From the IMG/VR virus record IMGVR_UViG_3300027714_002764, positions 113,021-177,020 of that record: DNA of 64,000 bases. One strand, 5' to 3'. Positions within the stretch are counted from its first letter, which is position 1. Each line of letters begins with the position of its first letter. Positions 32,134 to 39,619 of the stretch are shown piece after piece. The stretch is from a virus. The notes under the pieces were generated by a model. That model ran no database searches. It saw only the letters and a program-made list of their open reading frames with translations, and had not been told where the DNA came from. A program made the translations under genes and the position numbers.

Positions 32134-32304
32134 ATGGCAAGTAAACAAGAATTATTTGATCAAATCGAAGCTAATTTTAACACTTTAGCTGAGAACAATG
32201 AAGGTTCTACTAAAGCTTCACAACAAAGAGCTAGAAAAGCTGCAGGTGAAATCAAGAAATTGATTACAGACTACAGAAAGGCTTCAGTTGAGGAAAGCAA
32301 GTAA
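32134..32304 (+). CDS. Histone H1-like Hc1-type DNA-binding protein, 56 aa
   Basis: The product has the pattern of Bacteroidota Hc1-like proteins: an acidic-helical N-terminal part (SKQELFDQIEANFNTLAE) followed by basic KASQQRARKAAGEIKKLI and DYRKASVEE. Length agrees with the small bacterial members. It would bind DNA non-specifically and might compact or protect the phage genome or displace host nucleoid proteins. It starts 20 nt after groEL and is followed by a strong terminator, so it is the last gene of the chaperonin unit. It is too short for many gene finders. Confidence 0.72.
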   Translation: MASKQELFDQIEANFNTLAENNEGSTKASQQRARKAAGEIKKLITDYRKASVEESK

Positions 32305-32320
32305 GGTACCATTAAATCAA

Positions 32321-32346
32321 AGCCCGCTTCGGCGGGTTTTATTTTT
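32321..32346 (+). terminator. Strong terminator after the histone-like gene
   Basis: A CCCGC-TTCG-GCGGG stem-loop (32323-32336), extended by a G:T wobble and an A:T pair, is followed by TTTTATTTTTT. This has the classic GC-rich stem with a stable UUCG tetraloop and a U-tract, and it ends the groESL transcription unit. Confidence 0.85.
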
Positions 32347-32351
32347 TAACT

Positions 32352-32720
32352 ATGAAAGACTTAAATTGGTACTATATTATTTTAGGAGCCGCGATTACCG
32401 TAATTGCTCAAGTAGGAGCATGGTTTCAACACAACCTACAGTTTAAATACCCAGAACTTGACGAAAAATGGTGGGGTATGTATGCTCTATCAGTTCCATT
32501 AACTTATGTATTCATATTAGCTACTAAATATAACGTAGAAGGTTATGGATCAATATGGGGAGCTAGGTTTATAGGCTTTGCAATTGGGATGATAGTTTAT
32601 GCTATTATGATTCAATTATTCTTCGAGGAAAAATTTACCTTAAAGATAGCAGTACAGTTGCTTCTTTGCTTTATAGTGCTAGGGGTGCAGTCTTTCTGGA
32701 AAGAATCAGGTGGGAAGTAG
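32352..32720 (+). CDS. Four-helix membrane protein, 122 aa
   Basis: Four hydrophobic segments of about 20 residues are visible: YIILGAAITVIAQVGAWF, MYALSVPLTYVFILAT, GARFIGFAIGMIVYAIMIQL and a final FTLKIAVQLLLCFIVLGV. Similar compact four-span proteins occur in many T4-like phages without known function. It begins six bases after a terminator but has no clear promoter, so transcription may start further upstream or read through. Confidence 0.6.
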   Translation: MKDLNWYYIILGAAITVIAQVGAWFQHNLQFKYPELDEKWWGMYALSVPLTYVFILATKYNVEGYGSIWGARFIGFAIGMIVYAIMIQLFFEEKFTLKIAVQLLLCFIVLGVQSFWKESGGK

Positions 32721-32790
32721 AGAGGGCGTCGTTCCTTCTGCCACGCGCGAATTTAACAAAAGTTAATATTTATATATAACAAAGCAAAGT

Positions 32791-33702
32791 ATGTTAACGA
32801 CGAAAAAAGGAGATAAACACCTTAACTATCGATTCCGAGATAGTACACAATATTGGGAAGGAAGTGATTCAAATAAAAATTTTTTAATTAACTATAAAGA
32901 GGCTAAAGATAATAATTGGCCTAAGTTAAAAGATTACGATTATTATGTTGAGAATCCAATTGAGTATAAGTATAATAAATATGGTTTTAGAGCCGATGAA
33001 TTTTCTACCGAGCATAATGGGAATATTTTTTTAGGTTGCAGTCACACTTTTGGCACCGGACACTACCTTGAAAATACTTGGAGTCATATACTAAACGAGC
33101 AAATAGGCGGACGTTTCTACAATATGGCAGCTCCAGGCTCCGGCATACAGACCGGTTTTAGAATGTTGGAACAATATATCGATAAAGTAAAAGCAGATAA
33201 ATGCTTTATATTCTACCCTCACCACGACAGGTATGATTTTTCTTTAGGGGAAGAAGAAGAAGAGCACAATAAACCTATATATAACCATTGGGAGACGATG
33301 TTCCCTCATCTTGATTACGGTTTTTATGATATTACATGGGATGACAAGTCCGGAAAAGCTTTACGTAGATTATTGCTTGACCAAGACTATAGTTATTATG
33401 TACATCGTTCAAATCTGCTCGCGATCTTATACCTATGTGAAAAAAATAATATTACTCCATACTTTTGGCAAGATTTTCATTTCGGATGTGTAGAGTATAA
33501 TGACATGGCCGAATTCAGTAAAGTATTTAGAGTTAATCCAAATTCGCCTGTAGAGGAATCAAGGGATATACATATGAATGTAGGTTGGCAGTATAGACTT
33601 TATCTGGAAATGAAAAATATGATTGACTCGGGTAAAACTGCTACTTTAGAAGAAGTAGATATTCAATGTGAACGTTATAATAAAACTAATCCGTGGTGGT
33701 AA
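32791..33702 (+). CDS. SGNH-hydrolase-like protein
   Basis: The segment NIFLGCSHTFGTGHYLENTW matches block I of SGNH esterases, with Ser as nucleophile (GCSxT in place of GDSxT), and block V is likely RDIHMN, an Asp/His pair near the C-terminus. The 303-residue protein has an N-terminal 80-residue extension. Such enzymes in phages may remove or add acyl groups on host polysaccharide or virion glycans. A similar but Ser-less protein lies at 62836. The assignment is by motifs only. Its stop overlaps the next start by one base (TAATG). Confidence 0.6.
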   Translation: MLTTKKGDKHLNYRFRDSTQYWEGSDSNKNFLINYKEAKDNNWPKLKDYDYYVENPIEYKYNKYGFRADEFSTEHNGNIFLGCSHTFGTGHYLENTWSHILNEQIGGRFYNMAAPGSGIQTGFRMLEQYIDKVKADKCFIFYPHHDRYDFSLGEEEEEHNKPIYNHWETMFPHLDYGFYDITWDDKSGKALRRLLLDQDYSYYVHRSNLLAILYLCEKNNITPYFWQDFHFGCVEYNDMAEFSKVFRVNPNSPVEESRDIHMNVGWQYRLYLEMKNMIDSGKTATLEEVDIQCERYNKTNPWW

Positions 33703-34187
33703 TGAATTTAAAAGATTATATTAAAGATGTTGAAGACTTTCCTATCAAAGGAATAGTCTATAGAGATATTCAACCTTTATTAGAAAAAGAGTATGTATTT
33801 AACGACTCCGTCAGAAGAATGGCAGGTTTGGTAGAGTATGAAAAAGTAGATTATTGGGTAGGAATTGAATCAAGAGGATTTATATTTGCATCTGCACTAT
33901 CGATATCTCCAGGAAACGGATTAAAACTTATAAGAAAAGAAGGTAAATTACCCCCTATTAACTTAGTCACTCTAAACTATAAATTAGAATACGGAGAAGA
34001 TACTATTCAAATGATGAAAGGAAAAGGGAAGGTAGTGATTGTTGACGATATATACGCAACGGGCGGTACTATGAAAGCAGCAATAGAGTTATGTAAAATG
34101 GCTGGATATGAAGTTCTCGATACTTTATGTTTAGTTGATATCGGTATCGAGAAAAATCACAACACTAAATGTCTAATATCTTATTAG
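33702..34187 (+). CDS. apt: Adenine phosphoribosyltransferase
   Basis: The family pattern is clear: VEDFPIKGIVYRDIQPLL near the start, GIESRGFIFASALS, and the PRPP loop VVIVDDIYATGGTMKAAI. At 161 residues it is close to bacterial Apt (about 170-180). It makes AMP from adenine and PRPP. It is followed by overlapping genes for a nucleosidase that releases adenine and for SAM synthetase, so it probably recycles adenine from SAM by-products. I chose ATG 33702, overlapping the previous stop; upstream GTG codons at 33693 and 33696 are in frame. Confidence 0.88.
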   Translation: MNLKDYIKDVEDFPIKGIVYRDIQPLLEKEYVFNDSVRRMAGLVEYEKVDYWVGIESRGFIFASALSISPGNGLKLIRKEGKLPPINLVTLNYKLEYGEDTIQMMKGKGKVVIVDDIYATGGTMKAAIELCKMAGYEVLDTLCLVDIGIEKNHNTKCLISY

Positions 34188-34732
34188 TATCGGCTACTAA
34201 ATTAGAGCACCATGATACAGAACTTTTTGGTATTCCAATCCATATTATTGGAGTAGGTAAAGTTGAATCTGCTTTAAATATAAAAAAATTAATAGATAAC
34301 TACAAGTTAACTCATGCTGGAGAAATACCGCACCATGTTATAAATTTTGGCTCTTGTGGAAACCTAAAAAACCATAAAGTAGGAGAAGTACTTAAAGTTG
34401 GTGTAATACACGATGACTTCTACGGTTGTGTAGTTCCGGAACATCTGCCAATTAAAGTATCTGATTCCCCTACTAAGTTATTTACTACCGATATCTTTTA
34501 TGATATAGAAGGAGTCTACAGTAATAACTATACGACTAAGATACGAGAATGTGATATAGTAGACATGGAAGGATATTCTATAGCAAAAGTTTGTCAGTCT
34601 GAAAATGTTTCCGTATCTTTGTATAAATGGATAAGCGATGATGGAGAATCCTCTCGTTGGCTGGCTAACGCAGCAGCCGGATATAATAATTTTAAAAACG
34701 TTTTACACAAATGGTTAGAACAGCAGAAATAG
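34169..34732 (+). CDS. MTA/SAH nucleosidase-like protein
   Basis: The protein shows the nucleoside phosphorylase/nucleosidase pattern: an N-terminal NILLVSATKLEHH strand, INFGSCGNLKNHKVGEVL, the purine site DIVDMEGYSIAKVC, and ISDDG near residue 157 which carries the catalytic Asp. At 187 residues it is shorter than bacterial Pfs (about 230). It would split methylthioadenosine, S-adenosylhomocysteine or 5'-deoxyadenosine to adenine and a sugar. It overlaps apt by 19 nt and metK by 22 nt. The exact substrate cannot be read from sequence. Confidence 0.78.
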   Translation: MSNILLVSATKLEHHDTELFGIPIHIIGVGKVESALNIKKLIDNYKLTHAGEIPHHVINFGSCGNLKNHKVGEVLKVGVIHDDFYGCVVPEHLPIKVSDSPTKLFTTDIFYDIEGVYSNNYTTKIRECDIVDMEGYSIAKVCQSENVSVSLYKWISDDGESSRWLANAAAGYNNFKNVLHKWLEQQK

Positions 34733-35661
34733 TAACACCAAATCATCCCGATAAAATATGCGATAGAATCTCAGATGCAATATTTGATGAATGTCTTAAA
34801 CAAGACCCTAATACTAGAGCAGCAATTGAAACTATGGGAGGTCATGGAATTATAACTGTAACTGGAGAATTAACGACATCGGCCTTTGTCGATATACCTT
34901 CAGTTGTAAAAGGAGTCTACGGTAAAGATATTGGTGTGCAAACTAACATTGTTCGTCAATCACCAGAAATATCTCAAGGAGTTGACACAGGAGGAGCAGG
35001 AGATCAGGGTATTATGATAGGTTATGCTTGTGACGACAACGACGAAATGGTTCCACAAGAGTATTACTTAGCTAGAAAATTAGCCAAGAAGATATACAAG
35101 GTTTATCCATTTGATGGAAAAACTCAAGTAACTTTAGACGGCAGTGGGAACGTAAGTGTTGTAGCTTCATTTCAAAATGCACCTAAAGAAGAACTCCTTA
35201 AACTTATTGATGAATTTCTAGTAGAGTTTAACTTAAACTTAAAAACTGCTTTTGCGAATCCTGCAGGGGATTGGTCATTAGGAGGATTTGATGCTGATGC
35301 TGGACTGACTGGAAGAAAATTAGCAGTAGATAATTACGGTCCTAGAGTTCCTCTTGGAGGAGGAGCATTTAGCGGAAAAGACTGTACTAAAGTAGATAGA
35401 TCAGCAGCCTATATGGCTAGAAGAATAGCAGTAGACTACTTAAAAGAGTTTAAAGCTAAAGAAGTAACAGTAAGATTAGCTTATGCCATAGGTCATGATC
35501 AACCATTGGAAGCTACAGCTATAGTAGACGGAAGCTCTTCAGTAATACGTGATTATGATTTAAGTCCTAGAGGTATTATTAAATTCTTAGGGTTAAAAGA
35601 GCCTATATTCAGTAAGACAGCTGAATGGGGACATATGGGGAACAAATTTAATTGGCTATAA
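34711..35661 (+). CDS. metK: S-adenosylmethionine synthetase
   Basis: MetK signatures are present: TPNHPDKICDRISDAIFD near the N-terminus, GGAGDQGIMIGYACDD, GGGAFSGKDCTKVDRSAAY and AIGHDQPLEATA. The protein is 316 residues against about 385 in bacteria, so some internal loops are shortened, but catalytic motifs are present. It would make SAM from ATP and methionine. SAM is used by the phage's radical SAM enzymes (QueE and the one at 12630) and by several methyltransferases. It overlaps the nucleosidase gene by 22 nt. Confidence 0.9.
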   Translation: MVRTAEIVTPNHPDKICDRISDAIFDECLKQDPNTRAAIETMGGHGIITVTGELTTSAFVDIPSVVKGVYGKDIGVQTNIVRQSPEISQGVDTGGAGDQGIMIGYACDDNDEMVPQEYYLARKLAKKIYKVYPFDGKTQVTLDGSGNVSVVASFQNAPKEELLKLIDEFLVEFNLNLKTAFANPAGDWSLGGFDADAGLTGRKLAVDNYGPRVPLGGGAFSGKDCTKVDRSAAYMARRIAVDYLKEFKAKEVTVRLAYAIGHDQPLEATAIVDGSSSVIRDYDLSPRGIIKFLGLKEPIFSKTAEWGHMGNKFNWL

Positions 35662-35662
35662 G

Positions 35663-35908
35663 ATGAGCGACAGTGTAAAAAAATGGCATGAAATGCAAGA
35701 AGATAAAAAACTAAAGATTTATGAATCCCCTGACGGAGGTGATACTATTACTGAACGTCCATTTGGAGGAGATATATCTGAAAGATCAGTAATTCAACAC
35801 CCACAGAAAGTATCATTAGAACTAAAGAAAAAAGCTTATACCCTACTCTGTGAATACGATGAGGAGGTAATTCGAGTTGCAATGAAAATAATTGACATAG
35901 GAGAATAG
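35663..35908 (+). CDS. Hypothetical protein, 81 aa
   Basis: Begins one base after metK and is probably co-expressed. The product is polar and acidic, with no recognised motif; the C-terminal half is helical. No function can be assigned. Confidence 0.65.
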   Translation: MSDSVKKWHEMQEDKKLKIYESPDGGDTITERPFGGDISERSVIQHPQKVSLELKKKAYTLLCEYDEEVIRVAMKIIDIGE

Positions 35909-35927
35909 TTGTATAATTGAATTAAAG

Positions 35928-35937
35928 TTCTTATATT
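35928..35937 (+). promoter_or_regulatory. Class 1 promoter-like element, very close to the start
   Basis: TTCTTATATT ends only six bases before the ATG at 35944. If this is the promoter box, the transcript would start at or near the ATG, that is, be leaderless. Confidence 0.45.
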
Positions 35938-35943
35938 TAATAT

Positions 35944-36450
35944 ATGTTTGAACCTTATAAGCCTATACATTCCGTAAAGTGGTTAGAAAATTATTTATCT
36001 ACTAATTACTATAAAAAAAAGTACGACCGATTTATGTGGTGGAGATCCTATACCCTAAGAAATAAACCTCTTAGTAGTCTACACCCATTGAAAGATAGAA
36101 TTACTAACGGTGATTTTAATTTAGGATCTTATACTTTTGAAATAGAATTAGTTCAGCATAGAATAAATGAAAAGTATATTAAACTAGGTCATGACCAAGT
36201 GCAGTATATAGAAGCTATATCATTAGACAACGCAAGGATTAAACGCTTGCAGGAAGATAGAGATAAGGACGAAAAAAATAAGCTTGAAGAACTTAAAAAA
36301 TGTTTTTTATTTTATTTTAAAATGAGTAAAGAGCAGTACGATAAAGAGGTTATAAAATCTCATAAAGACTTATTAACATTCTTTTTTAAAGTAGATAATA
36401 AGTATAAAAGTAGAACTTTACGGGTTAAGCCGGTCCCTAAAAATTGGTGA
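35944..36450 (+). CDS. Hypothetical protein, 168 aa
   Basis: A soluble protein rich in Lys, Tyr, Trp and Phe. The N-terminal part (VKWLENYLSTNYYKKKYDRF) is aromatic and basic, and a long charged helix follows in the middle. No family recognised. It is preceded by a class 1 element at a distance that implies a leaderless transcript, unless the true start is downstream. Confidence 0.65.
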   Translation: MFEPYKPIHSVKWLENYLSTNYYKKKYDRFMWWRSYTLRNKPLSSLHPLKDRITNGDFNLGSYTFEIELVQHRINEKYIKLGHDQVQYIEAISLDNARIKRLQEDRDKDEKNKLEELKKCFLFYFKMSKEQYDKEVIKSHKDLLTFFFKVDNKYKSRTLRVKPVPKNW

Positions 36451-36487
36451 TATTTATAATAAAGTTAATATTAACAAATTCAATTAA

Positions 36488-36814
36488 ATGAAAACAATTT
36501 TAATTACTATTTTAGTTGTTGCGGTTATAGCCGGAGCAATTTATATTGCCACTAAGTATTTTAACTTATTTAGCGATAGAGATGCAGATGGAATCCCTGA
36601 TGAAGTTGAGGATACTGTAGAAGAAGCAAAAGCAAAAGTTGCTACAGCGAAGAAAGCTGTAAGGAGCCGTGCAAAGCGAGTAAAAGAGGAACTCACCGAT
36701 GTTGCAGAAGCAGCAAAGGATGTAGTGAAACAAGTAAAAGATGTTGCAGATGCAGCAAAAGGAAAACCAAGACGTGGTAGAAAGCCTGCCGCCAAGAAAA
36801 CAACTAAAAAATAA
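36488..36814 (+). CDS. Membrane-anchored basic protein with Ca-site-like motif
   Basis: An N-terminal transmembrane segment (residues 2-24) is followed by DRDADGIPDEVED, which resembles the calcium-binding loop of thrombospondin type 3 or EF-hand repeats. A long Ala/Lys/Val helix then follows, and the C-terminus is a histone-like Lys/Arg/Ala tail (GKPRRGRKPAAKKTTKK). The basic tail could bind DNA or teichoic-like polymers near the membrane. The neighbouring gene at 36818 has the same plan. Function unknown. Confidence 0.6.
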   Translation: MKTILITILVVAVIAGAIYIATKYFNLFSDRDADGIPDEVEDTVEEAKAKVATAKKAVRSRAKRVKEELTDVAEAAKDVVKQVKDVADAAKGKPRRGRKPAAKKTTKK

Positions 36815-36817
36815 ACT

Positions 36818-36982
36818 ATGAGTTGGATTATAATAATAGTAATTGTAGGAGCTGGAGCAGCATACTACTTTACACAGGTAAAAGGTAAAAAAACAGTAAC
36901 AAAGAAAACTACTAAACCAGTAGCGCCGAGAAAACCAAGAGGAGGATCTTCTTCAGGAGGTTACTACGGAGGTAAGAGATAA
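36818..36982 (+). CDS. Small membrane-anchored basic protein, 54 aa
   Basis: Starts 3 nt after the preceding stop. The first 18 residues form a membrane segment (SWIIIIVIVGAGAAYYF), and the rest is Lys/Arg/Pro-rich with a Gly/Ser/Tyr-rich end (PRKPRGGSSSGGYYGG). It mimics the architecture of its upstream neighbour at smaller size. The close spacing makes it a real gene; the role is unknown. Confidence 0.6.
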   Translation: MSWIIIIVIVGAGAAYYFTQVKGKKTVTKKTTKPVAPRKPRGGSSSGGYYGGKR

Positions 36983-36991
36983 GAGAATCTT

Positions 36992-37210
36992 ATGGATCAA
37001 AATTTAAATGTGGACATCAATCAAACTACCCCAGTTCTTTGCGAGGAGTGCAACGAAAACCTCTTCGAACAAGCAGTTATCATCCGAAAAGCCTCAGGTA
37101 TCCTCACAGGTACCGGCAAAACCGGTTACGTACCAATCCCAGTTTTCAGCTGCAAAGGATGCGGACATGTTAATGTCGAGTTCTTACCAAAGGAAGCTCA
37201 AAGCTTCTAA
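36992..37210 (+). CDS. Zinc-ribbon protein, 72 aa
   Basis: Two CxxC pairs (CEEC near residue 17, CKGC near 54) about 35 residues apart define a zinc ribbon. The rest is beta-rich. The codon usage here is more GC-rich than that of neighbours, including many C-ending codons, which is unusual in this window. Small CxxC proteins of this type are common in T4-like phages, and others occur here at 43006, 49059 and 61057. The gene is followed by a strong terminator. Confidence 0.65.
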   Translation: MDQNLNVDINQTTPVLCEECNENLFEQAVIIRKASGILTGTGKTGYVPIPVFSCKGCGHVNVEFLPKEAQSF

Positions 37211-37251
37211 AGGATGGAACTATAGCGGTCTTCATGACTACTACTAAAATT

Positions 37252-37281
37252 AAGGGAACACAAAAGTGTTCCTTTTTTTTT
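37252..37281 (+). terminator. Strong terminator after the zinc-ribbon gene
   Basis: GGAACAC (37255-37261), an AAAA loop and GTGTTCC (37266-37272) are followed by nine T. This closes the unit before the envelope genes. Confidence 0.87.
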
Positions 37282-37312
37282 GTTCTATTTATGATGATAT
37301 ACTAAGAGTTTT

Positions 37313-37372
37313 ATGAAAGTATTTCTTTTCTTATTGAGCTTTTTTATTAGTTTTTCAATTTTAGGACTATAG
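37313..37372 (+). CDS. Possible 19-aa hydrophobic peptide
   Basis: ATG at 37313 opens 19 codons encoding MKVFLFLLSFFISFSILGL, which looks like a bare signal peptide or single membrane helix. It follows a CTATTTATG box. It might be a short membrane-active peptide, a leader peptide, or a chance frame; no supporting evidence beyond composition. Confidence 0.25.
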   Translation: MKVFLFLLSFFISFSILGL

Positions 37373-37481
37373 TATTCCTAAAAACATAAAGTAAAAATTA
37401 GATTAAAACAAGCATTATGTACATTGTCTTAGAACTCCTTTTAAGACGTACACTCTCCCTCCCTCTTCTTGTTAATTAAAG

Positions 37482-37496
37482 CTATTTATTTATAAA
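37482..37496 (+). promoter_or_regulatory. Class 2 element before the barrel/lipoprotein genes
   Basis: CTATTTATTTATAAA lies 17 nt before the ATG at 37514. It fits the recurrent CTATTTAT pattern. Confidence 0.4.
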
Positions 37497-37513
37497 CCAT
37501 ACTATAACATAAT

Positions 37514-38725
37514 ATGAGACATATAATTCTTTTAGTTGCATTTTTCATAACTAGTTCTGTTAATGCACAATTTTTTGAAAATTTCTATAAGGACTTTTTA
37601 AAGTACAGTACATTTTATGTTGCAGGAGACATAACAAATGCATACGAAAATACTAGAAAAGATTACTTCGTAGCTAGACCAGAAGAGGGAGGTCTTTATG
37701 ATATACCAAAAGTAATAGATGTAACTGAATACTATGACTATGACTATAGAATAGGATTCGGTATAAGAAAGCTAGGAAGATACGATTACGAAAATAAACC
37801 TGGAAACTTCTGGACAGGTAATGCAGACATAGAAAAACAAACAGCTTTAATTGGACCAGAGTCGGCAGTAAAAGGATTTGAATACCTTATACATTGGGAA
37901 AAAGAAAGATTAAGAGGAGAAGAATTTACTAACCATAGGTACTTTTTAAGACATACAGGCAAATATCATATTGCTAAAATAGAATCAAGAGAACAAGGTA
38001 ATGTAGGATTTAATTACCAATCAGCTGAATTAAGAGCTAGAATAGGTATTGGAAAGAAATTCTCTTTATCAGCAGGTGTAATCGGAAGAACACATCAAAC
38101 AGTATATGGAGTAAATCCTATTGAAATTTACCTTAACGAAACTGAAATGGTAGAGGCCGATAATGGAGAAATGATAGAAAGACCTGTTAATCAATGGTTT
38201 GAATTAGGATACGAATACGGATATACAGACCACTTTACTACCTATTCTGACTATGAAACACAAGAAGAAACACAAAACTGGATATGGAAGGATGAATTAG
38301 GAGATATAGTAGCTTATTCTGATATAGATTTTAGAAATGGAGTCTTCGGTGAATTAATGAATAGGTATAATAATGAAATATGGGATGACCTAGCAGGATT
38401 CAATTTAATATCACCAATTATAGGGTTTGATTTTTACCATTATAAAAGTAACTTCTGGTTACATGCTTACGGTAACTACCTTCCAGGGTTTCATAAATAT
38501 ATCAGTGGATCTGAAAACTTTAGTTACCTTAATAGAGAAAATTGGGGTAAAGGAGGATTGAGAGAAGATGCTGCACCACTTCAATGGGAAGATTATCAAT
38601 TCGGAGCTAATTTTGGATTCAGAATTACCAAGAACATAGGAATATTTGCAGAAGGTGAATATACTAAGTTTTGGGATACTAAAATATTTAACACTTCCTT
38701 TGGAATTAACTATACATTTAGATAA
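37514..38725 (+). CDS. Exported protein, outer-membrane beta-barrel candidate
   Basis: The N-terminus MRHIILLVAFFITSSVNAQ is a signal peptide with likely cleavage after NA. The mature part has many alternating aromatic strands and ends in an aromatic strand with NTSFGINYTFR, close to the terminal motif recognised by the outer-membrane assembly machinery. At 403 residues it is large enough for a 12- to 16-stranded barrel. An exported barrel in a phage genome is unusual and may alter the host surface, for example to exclude other phages. A secreted non-barrel protein is the alternative. Its stop overlaps the lipoprotein start by one base. Confidence 0.62.
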   Translation: MRHIILLVAFFITSSVNAQFFENFYKDFLKYSTFYVAGDITNAYENTRKDYFVARPEEGGLYDIPKVIDVTEYYDYDYRIGFGIRKLGRYDYENKPGNFWTGNADIEKQTALIGPESAVKGFEYLIHWEKERLRGEEFTNHRYFLRHTGKYHIAKIESREQGNVGFNYQSAELRARIGIGKKFSLSAGVIGRTHQTVYGVNPIEIYLNETEMVEADNGEMIERPVNQWFELGYEYGYTDHFTTYSDYETQEETQNWIWKDELGDIVAYSDIDFRNGVFGELMNRYNNEIWDDLAGFNLISPIIGFDFYHYKSNFWLHAYGNYLPGFHKYISGSENFSYLNRENWGKGGLREDAAPLQWEDYQFGANFGFRITKNIGIFAEGEYTKFWDTKIFNTSFGINYTFR

Positions 38726-39291
38726 TGAAAAATATACTTTTAACAATAAGTTGTATTATTTTAATTTTAAGCTGTAGCAAAGACGATCAAGTAGAAACTT
38801 TAATACCTGTATTCGAAATTGCTCTTGATGGAGAGTCATTTGACCCCTATGAAAAGTATTCTGTAATTAATACATTCGGTGGTGTAAAGGAAGAAAATGG
38901 TATTACTAAAAAAATATTTATTCTTTACTTACAAATTGATGACGGTAATCCAAGATTAGATAGACAGCATTTTGCAATGTACCTATTAGATACAGATGCT
39001 AATGATGACGAATTTTTATTAGATAAAGGAGTTTATACATGGCAAAATATTAACAACAAATATGCCGGAGTAGAAATACCAGGCCCAGATGACTATATAG
39101 TATGGAACGAAGTACAGGTTCAAGATGCTGGTCAATTAGGAGGAGCACATAAAGGACTTATATGTTTAACAGCAGTCGGTGAGTTTTATAATCCTTATAT
39201 TCAAAGGAATATGACTTTAGATTTAAAATTAGAGAATATAGAAATTGGATTAGATATTAATGCTACTCCTTATGGATATTTATTAGATTAA
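38725..39291 (+). CDS. Lipoprotein with flavobacterial surface-export signal
   Basis: The signal MKNILLTISCIILILSC ends with a lipobox (LILSC, lipid on C17), followed immediately by SKDD, which agrees with the charged motif that sends lipoproteins to the cell surface in Bacteroidota. The mature part (about 170 residues) is acidic with several beta-type segments and no catalytic motif. It overlaps the upstream barrel candidate by one base, so the two are likely co-expressed and may form a surface complex. Phage lipoproteins elsewhere block receptors of superinfecting phages. Confidence 0.72.
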   Translation: MKNILLTISCIILILSCSKDDQVETLIPVFEIALDGESFDPYEKYSVINTFGGVKEENGITKKIFILYLQIDDGNPRLDRQHFAMYLLDTDANDDEFLLDKGVYTWQNINNKYAGVEIPGPDDYIVWNEVQVQDAGQLGGAHKGLICLTAVGEFYNPYIQRNMTLDLKLENIEIGLDINATPYGYLLD

Positions 39292-39301
39292 TAATATAAC
39301 A

Positions 39302-39619
39302 ATGGCAAAAAAAGTAGATAACGTATCAGTAGGAGTAGATATAGATGGTGATGGAAAACCAGATTTCGCTTTTGATCTAAAAACTATAGGAGGTATACTT
39401 ATATTAATCTCAACTATTATAGGTATGTGGTTTACTCTTAAAGCTGATATACAAGAAGCTAAAGAGCTTCCAATACCCCCTATTGAACGAATGGAGTTCG
39501 ATATGAAGGATGAACTTATTAGACAAACAATAATGGATACTCAAGAAGATGTAGAAGCTATCTTAAAGGAGTTAGAAAAAATTGACGATAGATTATATGA
39601 GCTTCAAAAGCAGCAATAA
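39302..39619 (+). CDS. Single-span membrane protein with coiled coil
   Basis: An acidic N-terminal part with DIDGDGKPDFAFD, one transmembrane segment (IGGILILISTIIGMWFTL) and a C-terminal coiled coil (about residues 60-105) are seen. The acidic loop DxDGDG resembles a calcium site. It could be a structural or envelope component. It starts 10 nt after the lipoprotein gene and overlaps the next ATG by one base. Confidence 0.6.
   Translation: MAKKVDNVSVGVDIDGDGKPDFAFDLKTIGGILILISTIIGMWFTLKADIQEAKELPIPPIERMEFDMKDELIRQTIMDTQEDVEAILKELEKIDDRLYELQKQQ

Larger units (their letters stand above)
37211..37513 (+). other. About 300-bp stretch without a clear gene
   Basis: The stretch holds the terminator at 37252-37281, a CTATTTATGATG box, a possible 19-codon hydrophobic peptide (37313-37372), a short pyrimidine-rich tract (CTCTCCCTCCCTCTTCTT near 37451) and a class 2 element CTATTTATTTATAA at 37482 preceding the outer-membrane candidate gene. 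I see no structured RNA that I can support. Confidence 0.5.

Noticed and set aside
37008-37247. A 79-codon plus-strand frame in another phase over the zinc-ribbon gene
   Set aside because: It lacks any start context, and the overlapping frame encodes a clean two-CxxC zinc ribbon with correct end before a terminator.
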